Program-made: the position numbers and the translations under genes
Notes under the pieces: generated by a model
What the model was told of the DNA's origin: nothing
Database searches by the model: none
Seen by the model: only the letters and a program-made list of their open reading frames with translations
Part shown: positions 34,901-45,478 of the stretch, piece by piece
Layout: each line of letters begins with the position of its first letter
Numbering within the stretch: position 1 is the first letter of the stretch
NCBI GenBank assembly: GCA_039545315.1
Contig: BCIM01000014.1
Coordinates: 248,001-312,000 of the forward strand
DNA: 64,000 nucleotides
Direction: 5' to 3'
Source: Kondoa malvinella
Taxonomy: Eukaryota > Basidiomycota > Agaricostilbomycetes > Agaricostilbales > Kondoaceae

Positions 34901-37806
34901 GTCATCCAGTAATAGATGCTTTGCAGGGCTATACAGAGCTCTCGCCAGTGATAGACGCGCCTTCTGACCTCCGCTCAACACTGTCCCTCTTTCCTGCTAG
35001 CAGCATCAGCACGGTAAAGAAAATCTGTAAGACACGTACTCCGACTTCCGTCTGGTCGCCTTCGGGAAATTGTGCAAGATCAGGTACGAGAGCACACGCT
35101 TGCAGAACATCCTTGTAGCGCTGTTCGTTCCACGGAGAGCCAAAGGTCACGTTTTCTCGTACAGTATCGCTCAAAAGCCAAGCATTTTGTGAGCAGTATG
35201 CAAGCGAATCTTCAGTATCGTTATCGATGCTTGATCGAGCTTGCCGAAAGATGGGCGAAGGCGAGAACACAGAGCCAGCGGTGACATGTGTTTCGCCAAG
35301 CAGACTGAGGAGCAGCATCGTCTTGCCAGAACCCACAGGCCCGACGACAAGGGAAACTTTGCTGACAGGAAAATCTAGATTGTGAGCTCGTAGGCGGAAC
35401 TTTGGGTTCTCAAGGCTAGCAAGGACATCGAGAGTCGGTTCACTGGCTACAGGCTCTTCCCAATCGAAGACAGCATTTGTGCAGCCAATGTGAGGCGTAT
35501 CTGCCGTCTTGCATGAAACGTCTAGGTTGGACCACTTTTCTGAGTCTGGCTCAGCCAGAAATTCTGCGATGCGACCAAGCGATACGTTTGCGTTCAAGAC
35601 ATAGACAATCATGACAGCTATAACAGAGGTTAGCATAGATCAGCTGGTGGTGAATCTGCTCAGACGAACAGAAGTTGCTAGTAAGCAAAACATCAGCACT
35701 GTTGCCAATCAAGACGATGCAGACTCACTCTGACGGTGCCCGAACCACATTGAACAGGGCGATCGCAGTGAAGGCAGTCGCAGCGTCTAATGATCGGCCA
35801 AGTATCAAAGTGTGAACCCAAAAGGTTGCTGCGCTGATTAGCACGGAGCCCCTGCAACCATAATCAGTACGTAAAGCCTGAACCGAATGATGCGACTGAC
35901 CCAAGCATGAAGACATTCTGAGCAGCAGTGGTATACGTTCGCTTGAGCAGAAGGCTCAGTTCTTCCTTACGAGCTTGGTGAAGCCGCTCAGAGAAGCTAT
36001 AAGAGTTCGAGAAGGCGTAATCAGCCTGGGCCAGCGCGCCAGGAAAAAGCCATACCTACTCTGCCAAGCGAAGAACTTTACGACACGAACAGCTTGAATA
36101 ATCTCTTGCACGAGATGCAGACGCTTGTCTGCTGCTGCTAGTAATCGAGTAGAGTACTTGAGATAGAGCTTGCTGACTAGATGTTGTTTAGCTAGATTCG
36201 CTTGCTGCAGGATTTGGCTTACGACCACTTTGTATCGGGACTTGCAGTGCCAGCACGACAAGCTACCTGCAATATCAGCTTTAGGTCAACGATCAGGTGA
36301 CAGGACCTACACCAGCTACAGCAGACAGACCCAATAGTCGGAAGAGCAGAATGACAGCCAGCGTAATTTGCACGAAAGTAGCAGGCCAAATGAAATGTAG
36401 GTAGGCTGAAATTTCTGAAGTCCGATAGACGTCCACCGACATCATGTTTGTGATTCTCCCCGCCCCACTAGACTTCATGTCTTCCGCACCACCTACCGCT
36501 CGATCTGCTCTTCTAAGCGTTTTCGCATAAATCTCGCCACTCAGAATCCCCTTCATCTTGACAGAGATTCGTCTTCCAATAATCAAACTTTGTCCACCAG
36601 CGACGGAAGCCAATAATTGAGAAGCAAACATTAAAAAGGCATAAACGATTGCTAAATCCCTCTTTGCAGGATCTTGACGTTTCTTGCTCAGAGCTTCAAG
36701 AACGAATCGGAGGAAAACAGCAGGTCCAATTCGAGTAATGCTTTCCACCCATGCCCAAGCTTGTTGTTTCATCAATTCGGATCTAAAGAACCACAACATG
36801 CGTCTTCGGAGCGAACGTTTCGCCGTCCATCCGCCCATGGTTCGAAAGTTGTATAGAGCTGTAGCGGGTTTACCGTCTGGGTGTACTTCTGGTGCTTGGA
36901 TTGCGCCAATTGTTTTGGAAGCGCGGTAGATTAGAGGTGTGAGAAAGTCGTAAGTAGCTAGCGAGAGTAGGGAAGCTGGTTTGAATTCGGAAGGAGCTGA
37001 ATCGAGGGGTATAGCGCCGCAGCTGGAGCGTGGGCGAAGAAGCAGGTATAGTGAATTGAGGGTTATGATCGAAGTGATGGTTATTTGAATGGCTGTTGAT
37101 GGTGTTGATGCTTTGGAGACGTAGAGAAAGGAACGCATATTGACTACTGAGGTGAACCAGGCGTAAAAGTAATAGATTGCGAGCGAGTTGTCTATGAAAG
37201 GTGACTGGGATGATTCTGGTCGAAGTAGCTTAAAGTAGCATATTGCGGCCACACCAATCTATCAAATCTCAAGTCTTAGCCTCTCGACATAGGATGCAGC
37301 AAGTTTAAACTAACCCAGGCGATGATGGTGATAGCACCTTCTGCTTGACTCAACAAGATTGCTCGGGCGAGAAACAAGCCAACTAGCACAGTCGCGACAA
37401 TAGCTTGTATAAGATTATATCGCCGGTCTGCAGAGTATTGTGCATTCATAAAGGGTTTGAGGGAAATGATTTCCGCTGGTCCATGACCATTTTGCTTTGC
37501 AAAATCTTGCACATCGATGAACCCCAGAGCAATGGCAGCGTCTTGAGATTCTTGAGCAGCAACAGAACGAATGACTTGAATCTCTGCAGCTCGCACTGAG
37601 TCCTCGTCAGAGTCTTCTGATGTATCAAGCTTGATCGGTTGATTTGACAAGTACGCTTCAAGTGCAAAGTAGAGCAAAGCCAAAGCAACGAGAACGAGTG
37701 GAACAATTTCTTCTAGCGCTCTGAAGCGGAAACACGGCGAGAAGTCGAAACCATTCCACCAGGCAGGCCTTTGCGATGGACAAATTTGACCGCGGTTGAG
37801 GTCCAT
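31957..37806 (-). CDS. ABCC-subfamily (MRP-type) ABC transporter
   Basis: This is a full-length multidrug-resistance-protein type exporter, comparable to yeast Ycf1/Bpt1/Ybt1, which move glutathione conjugates, metals or bile acids into the vacuole. I start at the ATG at 37806 ([20 protein letters not shown]), because the longer frame begins with GTG. It has an N-terminal TMD0, TMD1 ([20 protein letters not shown] and on), NBD1 and NBD2. NBD1 has Walker [18 protein letters not shown], signature [15 protein letters not shown] and Walker B HLLLDDI with Asp in place of the catalytic Glu, as is usual in ABCC NBD1. NBD2 has Walker [13 protein letters not shown], signature [14 protein letters not shown], Walker [14 protein letters not shown] and IAHRLHTI. 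The end is [20 protein letters not shown]. More than twelve short introns are present. The gene is divergent from WC-2 with about 260 bp between starts. Confidence 0.9.
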
Positions 37807-38068
37807 GCCTCTAAATCTTGAGCCTTGCGACAAAGCTGTACGTGTTGAGATGATCGGTCGAACAGAATAGCCTTGACTAGCAAGAGATTTCACTATCGCG
37901 AGAGGTCAGATGGTGACTAAGCAAGCGAGTGAAATGTTGATCTGTCACAACTTTCGGTGGAGTACATCTGCCGAAAGTCGAAAGACAGTCCTGTTAGTTC
38001 CGTTTCACTGGCTCGTTCCTGCTCAGTCACCCGCTCCTCTTGACGCCTGACAGGTCTGCACACAAGCC
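37807..38068. promoter_or_regulatory. Divergent promoter, ABCC transporter / WC-2
   Basis: This region of about 260 bp lies between the two inferred ATGs. It is short enough to be a shared promoter, so light control of the transporter is conceivable but unproven. No clear GATC-type light element cluster was identified. Confidence 0.5.
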
Positions 38069-39752
38069 ATGAATCCAAATTACGACAACATGTTCGCGTG
38101 AGCCGCGTGACGCAAACACAACAATGGCGAAATGAAGCATGTCGCTGACAACATTGCATTAGGCAATCTCCATACTCTAACAATTCGTGGAGCAACTCTT
38201 CAGTGGACCAACAACAGCAAGGCAGCAGCAGCAGCGGCAACAGTGGCATTTTACCGCCTACAAACTATTTGGGACAAAACTTCAATTTCTCTGATTATTC
38301 CACTCTGCTGGGCTCTGATGCTGCTACCAACGCATACACCAACGACCAGCAGAATCAGACGTTCTTTCCTTCACCCGAATCTTCTTCAGGCTCGGGGCAT
38401 TCTCCAGTGTTGAGCCACAACCCTTCAGCCGCTAGTCTCCTTCCCTACCCTCAGTCCGTCTACAATGCCAAACCTCAAGACTTACAATCAGGCTATCGAC
38501 CAAACGCAGCTGGTTCAGCCGATGCAGCAAGTTCCGGCGATTTCCTCAAACGCAAGAACTGGCCCAGCTTACTCATTGATGAATATTCTGAATTCCTACA
38601 CGTCTTGTCACCTACCGGTCATTTCCTCTTTACTACAGATTCTATAGCAGCTTTAACGGGTTATGAATCTCACGAATTGGTTGGCCACTCGATTACCGAA
38701 TTCATCCACGCAGACGACATCAAGACGCTCGTTCAAGCGTTCAACGATTCCATCATCACAGGCGATGAAATGGTCGTTTACATTCGATTCAAACAACAAC
38801 AAGGTGGTCGGTACTTTATCTTCGAAATTAGAGGTCGACCTAGATACGGTGAAGAAAATCGCACAGGCACCGTACCTCCCTTTACCCGCGTCACATCCAA
38901 AATCAACAATGCGACAGTAAACACCTTCGCCGTGGATCCATCAGCACTCGCTCATTTGATAAGCAACGCAACGCCACATCTCGTTTCCGGTCCGGCTGGG
39001 TTTCAACGCAACCAACCCAACGCGAATGATTGCAAGTGTTTCTTGGCCACGGCTAGACCTTATCCTGGCAAGCATGTTGCTATGCAGGATGAATTCTTGG
39101 AGTACAAAATTGAGACTGAGCGGTTAAGGAATCAGTTAAAGCAGCAGTATGACGAGATTGAGGCCGAGGGTGGTGGTGAAGGGTTGAACCTGCCTAGGGA
39201 TTCGATATTGAGTGAGTCTCATGCCGTACCATTCTTGAACTCCTTCTGATCCACTTTGAACAGACCAACCGCCTCAGAACTATGCTTCGCCACCGGATAC
39301 TTCTTCCGCTTCAGCACTGTACAGCAACGCCTATTCCTTCCCTTACAACTCCAATTCCTCAGCTTACCAACAACCACAACTAAACATGAACTACTCTGTT
39401 GATGCGCAAGACCCGAATTACCGCGCGCACAAGAGACAGTCTATCTCGATGGACAAGTCCAAGCAGGACGAAGCCAACAAAAAGACTAGGAAAGCGAGCA
39501 GGAGAGGTGAACCAGGGCAATATGTCTGTCATGATTGTGGAACGCTGGATTCGCCTGGTCAGTGTCTCACTCTACTTTGCGTGATTTTAGCTTATCTTAG
39601 CTGGTTTGACGACAGAATGGCGCAAAGGACCAGATGGACCGAAGTCACTTTGCAATGCTTGTGGATTGCGCTACGCCAAACGGTCAAAAGTACCTGGTCA
39701 AGAAAAGCCAGTCAAAGCAGCTAAACTCAAGGGTGTTCAGCACGATTCGTGA
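38069..39752 (+). CDS. WC-2: White collar-2-like photoresponse regulator (PAS + GATA zinc finger)
   Basis: This is a partner of the blue-light receptor WC-1, acting as a transcription factor in the nucleus. A 29-nt first exon (38069-38097, [10 protein letters not shown]) is joined to exon 2 at 38163. Without this, exon 2 has no in-frame ATG. The N-terminus is Gln/Ser/Asn-rich. The PAS domain starts near [20 protein letters not shown] and includes [20 protein letters not shown] and IYIRF-like [21 protein letters not shown] helical segment follows ([20 protein letters not shown]). The C-terminal GATA finger is [20 protein letters not shown] then [15 protein letters not shown], a C-x2-C-x18-C-x2-C type, split by an intron in the loop. 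One PAS and one GATA finger fits WC-2 rather than WC-1. The stop is at 39750-39752. Confidence 0.9.
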
Positions 39753-39917
39753 ATATGCGCTGGGGGCAGATGTATCATGTACAGGGCATTTTTGGGGTTC
39801 GGGGATGCATGGATACTTTCGGATGTATGAGGTTTTCTTGTCTAGTGTTGTTATACTGTTTTGCAAAAAAGCCTCGACTATAGTAGGCATTTCCTTCATT
39901 GTATTACATTCGGCCAT

Positions 39918-42403
39918 CTACTCGTCTTGCACGCCGCTGTATTCTGGTAATCGCTTGCATGCGTCTTCCCATGTCATTGAACCGCTTGACAGCGCAGCGA
40001 GGGTCTCGACTACTTCATCGATTTTGCCGATTCTTTGACTTGTAGTGTCTCGGTCTCGTAATGTGATAGTGCCGTTTTTGATAGCTGTGAGAACAAATGG
40101 TCAGTCAGCTGTATACAGCAAAGTCCATCGCAACTCACAGGCAAAGTCGATAGTCACACCAAAGGGTGTACCGAGCTCGTCGTTCCTCGCATATCGTTTG
40201 CCGATGCTCGCGCCAGAGTCGTCTATGCGCGATGAGATGCCAGCTCTTCGCATTTTGGCAGCTGTGAGGGAACATTGCAGGCTCAGCTAGCAAACATGAT
40301 AAGCCCGAATACCACTCACAGACGTCTCGTGTAGTCGGGCGTAGAGATTCTGTAGAGCTAATTGGTACGATGAGGACCTTAACAGGTGCTACTACAGGCG
40401 GGAAAGATAGAACCTGTAAACGCCAGGAGACCTTAAGCTAGAATCTAGCTACTTGAACCTGAGCTTACACCTCGAGCGGCGTCTTCTTCTCTGGCCCAGT
40501 ACGAGTGTTCAAGGAGAGAGTACAGGATACGACCAATACCAAACGACGGCTCAATGACATTTGGTGTAAACTCGCGCACTGGACAAAGGTAAGCTCGGGA
40601 CTTGCACACATATGAAGGTACCGACCAGTCTCTCTGATTGTCTGTTGAGCAACATTTAGGACATCTGCAGGCACATCGACATCTTTGCCTTCCGGTAGAC
40701 GAATGCTTGTCGAGCTTTACAATCATGTCAGGATGCTTCAAAGAGACAAGACAGCAAGCGCACCCTTTCTGCTGCAACTCAGTCGAGACACACTGCAATC
40801 TCTCCTGATCCAGAGCCAAAATCAAGTTTTCAATCGCTTTCGCCTCGCCCTTGAACAGCGGACCAAACTTCTTTCTATCAATGCTCGCAACCCACCTCTC
40901 TTCAATCTTTGGTTCATCCAATTGTTCCCTCACAACTAGCTGTCTACCAGTCTTGACGCTGTGCACAGTCAAATCGTATGCTGATCGATCTGCACAACCG
41001 ACGCATTCGATCCAGCCGTATGAAGAGTGAATTTCGGCGTCCCAGCAGTCAGAAGCGTAGTGTGCCATCTCGTTGGCCATGTGTTGTCTGAAACGTAGGC
41101 GTTTCGGGTCAATGCCGATTTTGGTGAGGAAGAGGTAGATGCGAGCCATGAAGTAGCCTAGAGTTTGGTTGTTGACCAGACCCTGTCAGCGAGAAATATT
41201 ACACTTAGCCGGATATTAGGACGGGATCTTATGACCACTAACAGATGAAACAGCTTCGCCTATTGAGATTTCGGAAATGTCAGTCTTACCAGCAGACTGA
41301 ACATCTTTCGGCAGCAGTGAGAGCTTGAGATCAGCAATTTCACTGAAGCGAGGGTGGTCTTTCTTCGCTGGGTCGACGTAATGCTCAATTTCGGCCATGT
41401 AGAATTCCCTACAAGAGATCAGCGCGGCAAGGATACTAAAAGAGAAGACATACCTGACTCGCAATAGGCCTTGTCGCGGACTAATCTCATTTCTGAAAGA
41501 CTTGCCAATTTGAGCGCTTGCAAAAGGCACTCGACCATTGTTGAATTCCAGCAATCGACCAAAGTTTGTGAAATGACCCTGTGCAGTTTCAGGTCGCAGG
41601 TACCTGTTTATTAAGATGAATCCCACGTAAGACACGATAGTCTAACCCGAGTGCTTGACACACCCTTTCATTTGACCAGTCGGACCGATTTGAGCTTCGA
41701 ACATGAGGTTGAATTCGACAGGCATAGAGAGCTCATTGCCAGTCTCTGGTGACTTGATATTTTCCTTTTGCATGAGCTGACCCAACTCGGCACCAGTGTA
41801 ATTGTCAATTTGCGCAAGGATGCTTTCGTATTCTGCAATAACTGAGTCCTCCAGTTTGACAGCAACTGATTTGACCTTCTTCTTTTTGCTCTTTGCTGCT
41901 TTCTCTGCGTCTACAGGTGCTTCTGGTGTTTCTTTGACGCCTCTGGCTTCCTTGTCACCCTTGAGCCTCGCTTCAAGAACAGCTTCTACCAAATGATCCG
42001 CCCGAAAGATCTCGCCCGTTTTCAAGTCTTTGCACATCCAATCCGTAAACTTGTCGACATGACCAGAAGTCTTGAGCACATCAGAGAGCGTAATGACGGT
42101 AGTATCAATTTCAAGCATGTCCTCTTCAATGATAAAATGTCTTCTCCATTCATTCAGGATGTTTGCTTGCAGTGCAGAGCCAGGTGGGCCCAAATCATAG
42201 AAACCAGCGCAACCGCCATAGATTTCGAACGAAGGAGCGACAAAGAATCGTTTGGCCAAAAGACCTTCGAGCGCTGTTCGCTCAAAGGGATGCGCATCTT
42301 TCTTGAGTGCTGTAACAGCCATTCTGATTGATGTGGTGTATGGTCGTGTGAATCTGAAAAGCGTCGCGAGCGTTCGTTGCATCCGCTGAAGCGAAGGGAA
42401 CAT
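39918..42403 (-). CDS. GRS1: Glycyl-tRNA synthetase (GRS1)
   Basis: This class II synthetase charges tRNA-Gly. Conserved blocks include [109 protein letters not shown] (class II motif 2 region), [47 protein letters not shown] (motif 3 region) and the anticodon-binding domain ([11 protein letters not shown]...). The end is PEYSGVQDE with the stop at 39918. The long form starts at 42403 with [20 protein letters not shown], an acid-free Arg-rich presequence. A second in-frame ATG lies at residue 28 ([10 protein letters not shown]). This fits one gene making mitochondrial and cytosolic forms. The gene converges on WC-2, with stops 165 bp apart. Confidence 0.95.
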
Positions 42404-42738
42404 TTTTTGACTCGAAGTTAGATGTCATTTATGCATGCTTGTAACCCATCTATAGCTTTCGCAGAGCCGTACACAATATAGAGATGAAAATTGCAGATCA
42501 GACAGAGGTGTCCAACATCGAAATGAAGGCCTCTGTACCAGGGCAACAAAGCACACAAGTCATCATGTAGCAACAATGGCCGGCACCCAAAGAGTAATCC
42601 GACTGCGCGATGTCTCATCAGCCAGAACAACATTCAAAAGACACGAAACTCACATCGAGTTGCGACCTAGTCTACTAGGCAGTATCGCACAGTGAACTGA
42701 ATCGAACGGCTTCCAATAGGAAACCGAACGCTATCCCT
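42404..42738. promoter_or_regulatory. Divergent intergenic region, GRS1 / Cys-rich gene
   Basis: This 335-bp region lies between divergent starts, with no gene or specific element recognised. Confidence 0.45.
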
Positions 42739-43549
42739 ATGCACCTTTCCCAACCTCTTCCTCCTTCTCAAGCGGATCACTCCCGCACAGAACGTCAGGT
42801 AGCTTCTCCTTCCGCTCTCACTTCAAGCGATAGCATGATCGATGTGAACGGGTACGAGGTGGTCAACAAGCCCAAGCTCGACTCCCGTTCACCACATATA
42901 CGCCTGAATGAGAGAGCGGAGATCGTAAAAGCAGTAATAAGACGGATACAACCATTTTAGGAAAATGGTAGACCTCGCTGCCCTCTAGCACAATGTGCCT
43001 GTTCAATTGAATCTTGTGGCCAGCGTTAAAGCCAGATCCTTTGTTCTTGTGCAGGAAGCGATCCAAAGAAGAAAAGAAAGAGGGATATAATTTCTGGTAA
43101 TGCACCTTTGACTTGACCCGCTCGAGTGTTCGCCCTCGCGAACTTTCCTCTTAACAGGGGTTCCTTCTCGGACAGCGGTTCCTAAGATTGTGAAACCACC
43201 GAAGCCATGCTTTTGGGATCACTCGGACTTTCCCACTGCTGAAAAAGGGCCTGCACGTCGCACGAGACTCATCCCCGAATGCCAGATGGAGCCTCTTGAC
43301 GCTGCAGGTTCACCGTGTGGAAAGCAGTATGCGTGCGATCTTGAGGGTGCCGTTGCTTTCACTCAGCCAAAGAGAGAATTCTTCGTTGGCGGTTGCGGTA
43401 CAAGGGCGAAAAAGTTGTTTGACAAAAGGTCTTTTAGATCAACTGCACTTCGCCTTCCCTTAATTGCTCCCGTATGCTCCGATATCGCAACATGTGTATT
43501 GAGCCCTTTTCTAGCGTTAGCAAGCGACCGCTGTGACGTGTCAGTGTGA
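42739..43549 (+). CDS. Cys-rich protein of unknown function with a PKKKRKR nuclear signal
   Basis: I do not recognise the family. My model is: exon 1 42739-42924 (MHLSQPLPPSQADHSRTERQ...NERAEI); a 36-nt intron; exon 2 42961-43024 (ENGRPRCPLAQCACSIESCG), with cysteines spaced like a metal site; a 30-nt intron; exon 3 from 43055 (SDPKKKRKRDII), a classic SV40-type nuclear signal; a 62-nt intron; and a last exon from 43159 with IVKPPKPCFWDHSDFPTAEK and LIPECQMEPLDAAGSPCGKQ. These removals give one open frame from ATG to the stop at 43549. The 30- and 36-nt introns are unusually short, so the model needs transcript support. The last 115 nt overlap the 3' end of SLD5 on the other strand. Confidence 0.5.
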
Positions 43550-44480
43550 CTCGACGCGAAAGGAAGGTAACGCACTCCGGAAGTCTTACTGGACCACATT
43601 CCCGCCGTGCCAGTGCATATACAGCTGAATCCAGATCCGGTTCGGGAACTGGCAATCGATTAGCATCTCTCGGATTGGAATGCCCGAACGCACTCATGCC
43701 TTGTTCATCGAAAGCATGCAGCTTAGTCGGTAATAAGCTGAGTACTTGAGCATGTGTCAGATTGGACACGAGCACATCGTATCTGGTGTTAGTTAGCTTC
43801 AATTATGCATGATCATAAAGAACCATACCGCTCGAGATACTGATTTTCCTCTGCAGATAGCCGCTGCCGATACTTGTCGTTATTCACCAGCAGTAGATGA
43901 TGTTTCTCTATCTGTTTGACATCAGCATGTATTGTAAGAGAGAGATTGGACCCACTTTGTGTATACGACATCTGACTATAGATGTTGCAAGCCATCGCAT
44001 TCGCTCGTTGTCCTGCTGTACTAGCAGGAGCCTGAGATGCTCTACTTCGTCCCAATTCGCAATTTCCGTCCTGAGCTCGTTCACAGCTTCTTGCTGCATT
44101 GCGAAACTTCAGCCTGACTTCTCCCTCATCACCGAGCATGCACTGACCTGTCTTAGCAGTGTCTGCAGACACAGGTCTAGCTCCCCATTTGGATCACTCT
44201 GCAGCAGTTCCGGCGAGCTCCTCTCGTTCATCCATCTACGCGACAACCGCTGAACGATATTCTCATCCTCCTCGACCTGTAAATCCAGATCCAGCCCATC
44301 CAGCGTGTCGTCTAATGTCTCTTCTGCTCTTCTATAGCTTTTATCATACCCGCTGTCGATATCTGAGGTAGTTTCACGTTGACGCGATGGCCCAGCTACA
44401 GGTCGCGTTGGCGCTTGTGTGAAGAAGGATTCGCGCGTTTCGTCTTCATTATCTGAATTCTCGTCAAAGAAGTTGCTCAT
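43434..44480 (-). CDS. SLD5: GINS complex subunit SLD5
   Basis: This is a subunit of the GINS tetramer, part of the CMG replicative helicase. The start is MSNFFDENSDNEDETRESFF at 44480. The A domain carries the family hallmark RWMNERSSPELLQSDPN, followed by helices LDLCLQTLLRQ and AIANWDEVEH-like LRTEIANWDEVEHLRLLLVQ, with RMRWLATSIVRCRIHKVG. The C-terminal B domain has VPEPDLDSAVYALARRECG. A 45-nt intron (GTGCGT...CACAG) then converts VRLPECV into VRLPDGRLLTLEKGSIHMLR, and RSIREQLREGEVQLI ends at 43434. The DGRLLTLEKGS join matches the Sld5 C-terminus (L-P-D-G ... L-x-K-G-S-x-H). The gene is divergent from an F-box gene with 107 bp between starts. Confidence 0.92.
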
Positions 44481-44587
44481 GCTGGGCGCTGTTGACGTCT
44501 GTGCTGGTCGTGAGGGTCCGAGAGCCTATAATTTTCGGTTGGTTAAGAACATCCAGACGCAAGCATAGCAAGCACTTCACCTCCAGC

Positions 44588-45053
44588 ATGGCCAGCAAGC
44601 TCCCTATTGAAGTATGGCAGAGCGTGTTTCTTGAATTGGATAGCGAAACCGACGCAGCCGAAATTTACAATTGCCTTCTGGTGTCAAAATGTACGAACGC
44701 TGCAATGCAGGGACCAGCTCTTCTCTCGACGATCTGGATCAGAAGGACCCGTCAGATATCGCAGCTATTCCTGTATCTGCTCGAACAAAGAACGATTATC
44801 CCATGAGCTTACTCCGGTATCCTATCTATTACGCTTGTGCCGTAAATTGGATCACCTTGCCAACCTGCCTGTTCTGCGACGCGCCCATCCACATGATTAT
44901 CTGTCGCGATTACCAAGTTTGGAAAAGTTGCGGTTGTCGGGCAACAGCTTAGCGCCGAGCGGACTGTGCTACATCGGGCCACTGGTGCGATCCGTCACGC
45001 TCCAAGGCTGCTCACTTTCGGCACGAAATAGCCAGCTGTGCCCTCTGCATTGA
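44588..45053 (+). pseudogene. F-box gene, apparently frame-broken
   Basis: The first frame opens with MASKLPIEVWQSVFLELDSE and continues CLLVSKCTNAAMQGPALLST, a typical F-box start. It stops at about 44806. A second frame over the same region gives HELTPVSYLLRLCRKLDHLA, then HDYLSRLPSLEKLRLSGNSL and LVRSVTLQGCSLSARNSQLC, a leucine-rich continuation that fits an F-box protein, ending at 45053. I found no GT-AG or GC-AG intron that joins the two in phase. Either a splice site is non-canonical or the gene carries a frameshift and is decaying. More open sequence continues to 45359 but shows no clear domain. Confidence 0.4.
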
Positions 45054-45478
45054 CGAAGATTGCTCGAAATTCGAAGGATGCATCACCTTTTATTTGATAA
45101 GCAGTGAGTATGACGAGGAAGCTCAAAAGATGCTTCGGGTGCGTGCCACTGTTGCTGCTGCAGCAGTCCACTTATGGCTCGTTTAGCGTTGTTTTCGAAA
45201 TCGCAAACATGTCAACCTTGTCTTCGATGCGCTGCCTGCCTGGTAGCTCTTCGCTCTGCTTTCTATGATCCCTATTCCCAATCCAGCATCTCGGTTCGCC
45301 ACATGATCCTCTTTATGTCCTTCGATTGTCAGTCGAACAAGCTACCAGGAGAGACGTAGGAGAGATGTAAAGACATTTGGGCGAGCGAAGCGTGGGGTCT
45401 GGTGTCGCCATCCTCTACACATTTCGGTAGCTTTGCAAGATTGCGCCATCGCTTCATACAACACAAGTTTCGTCTATT

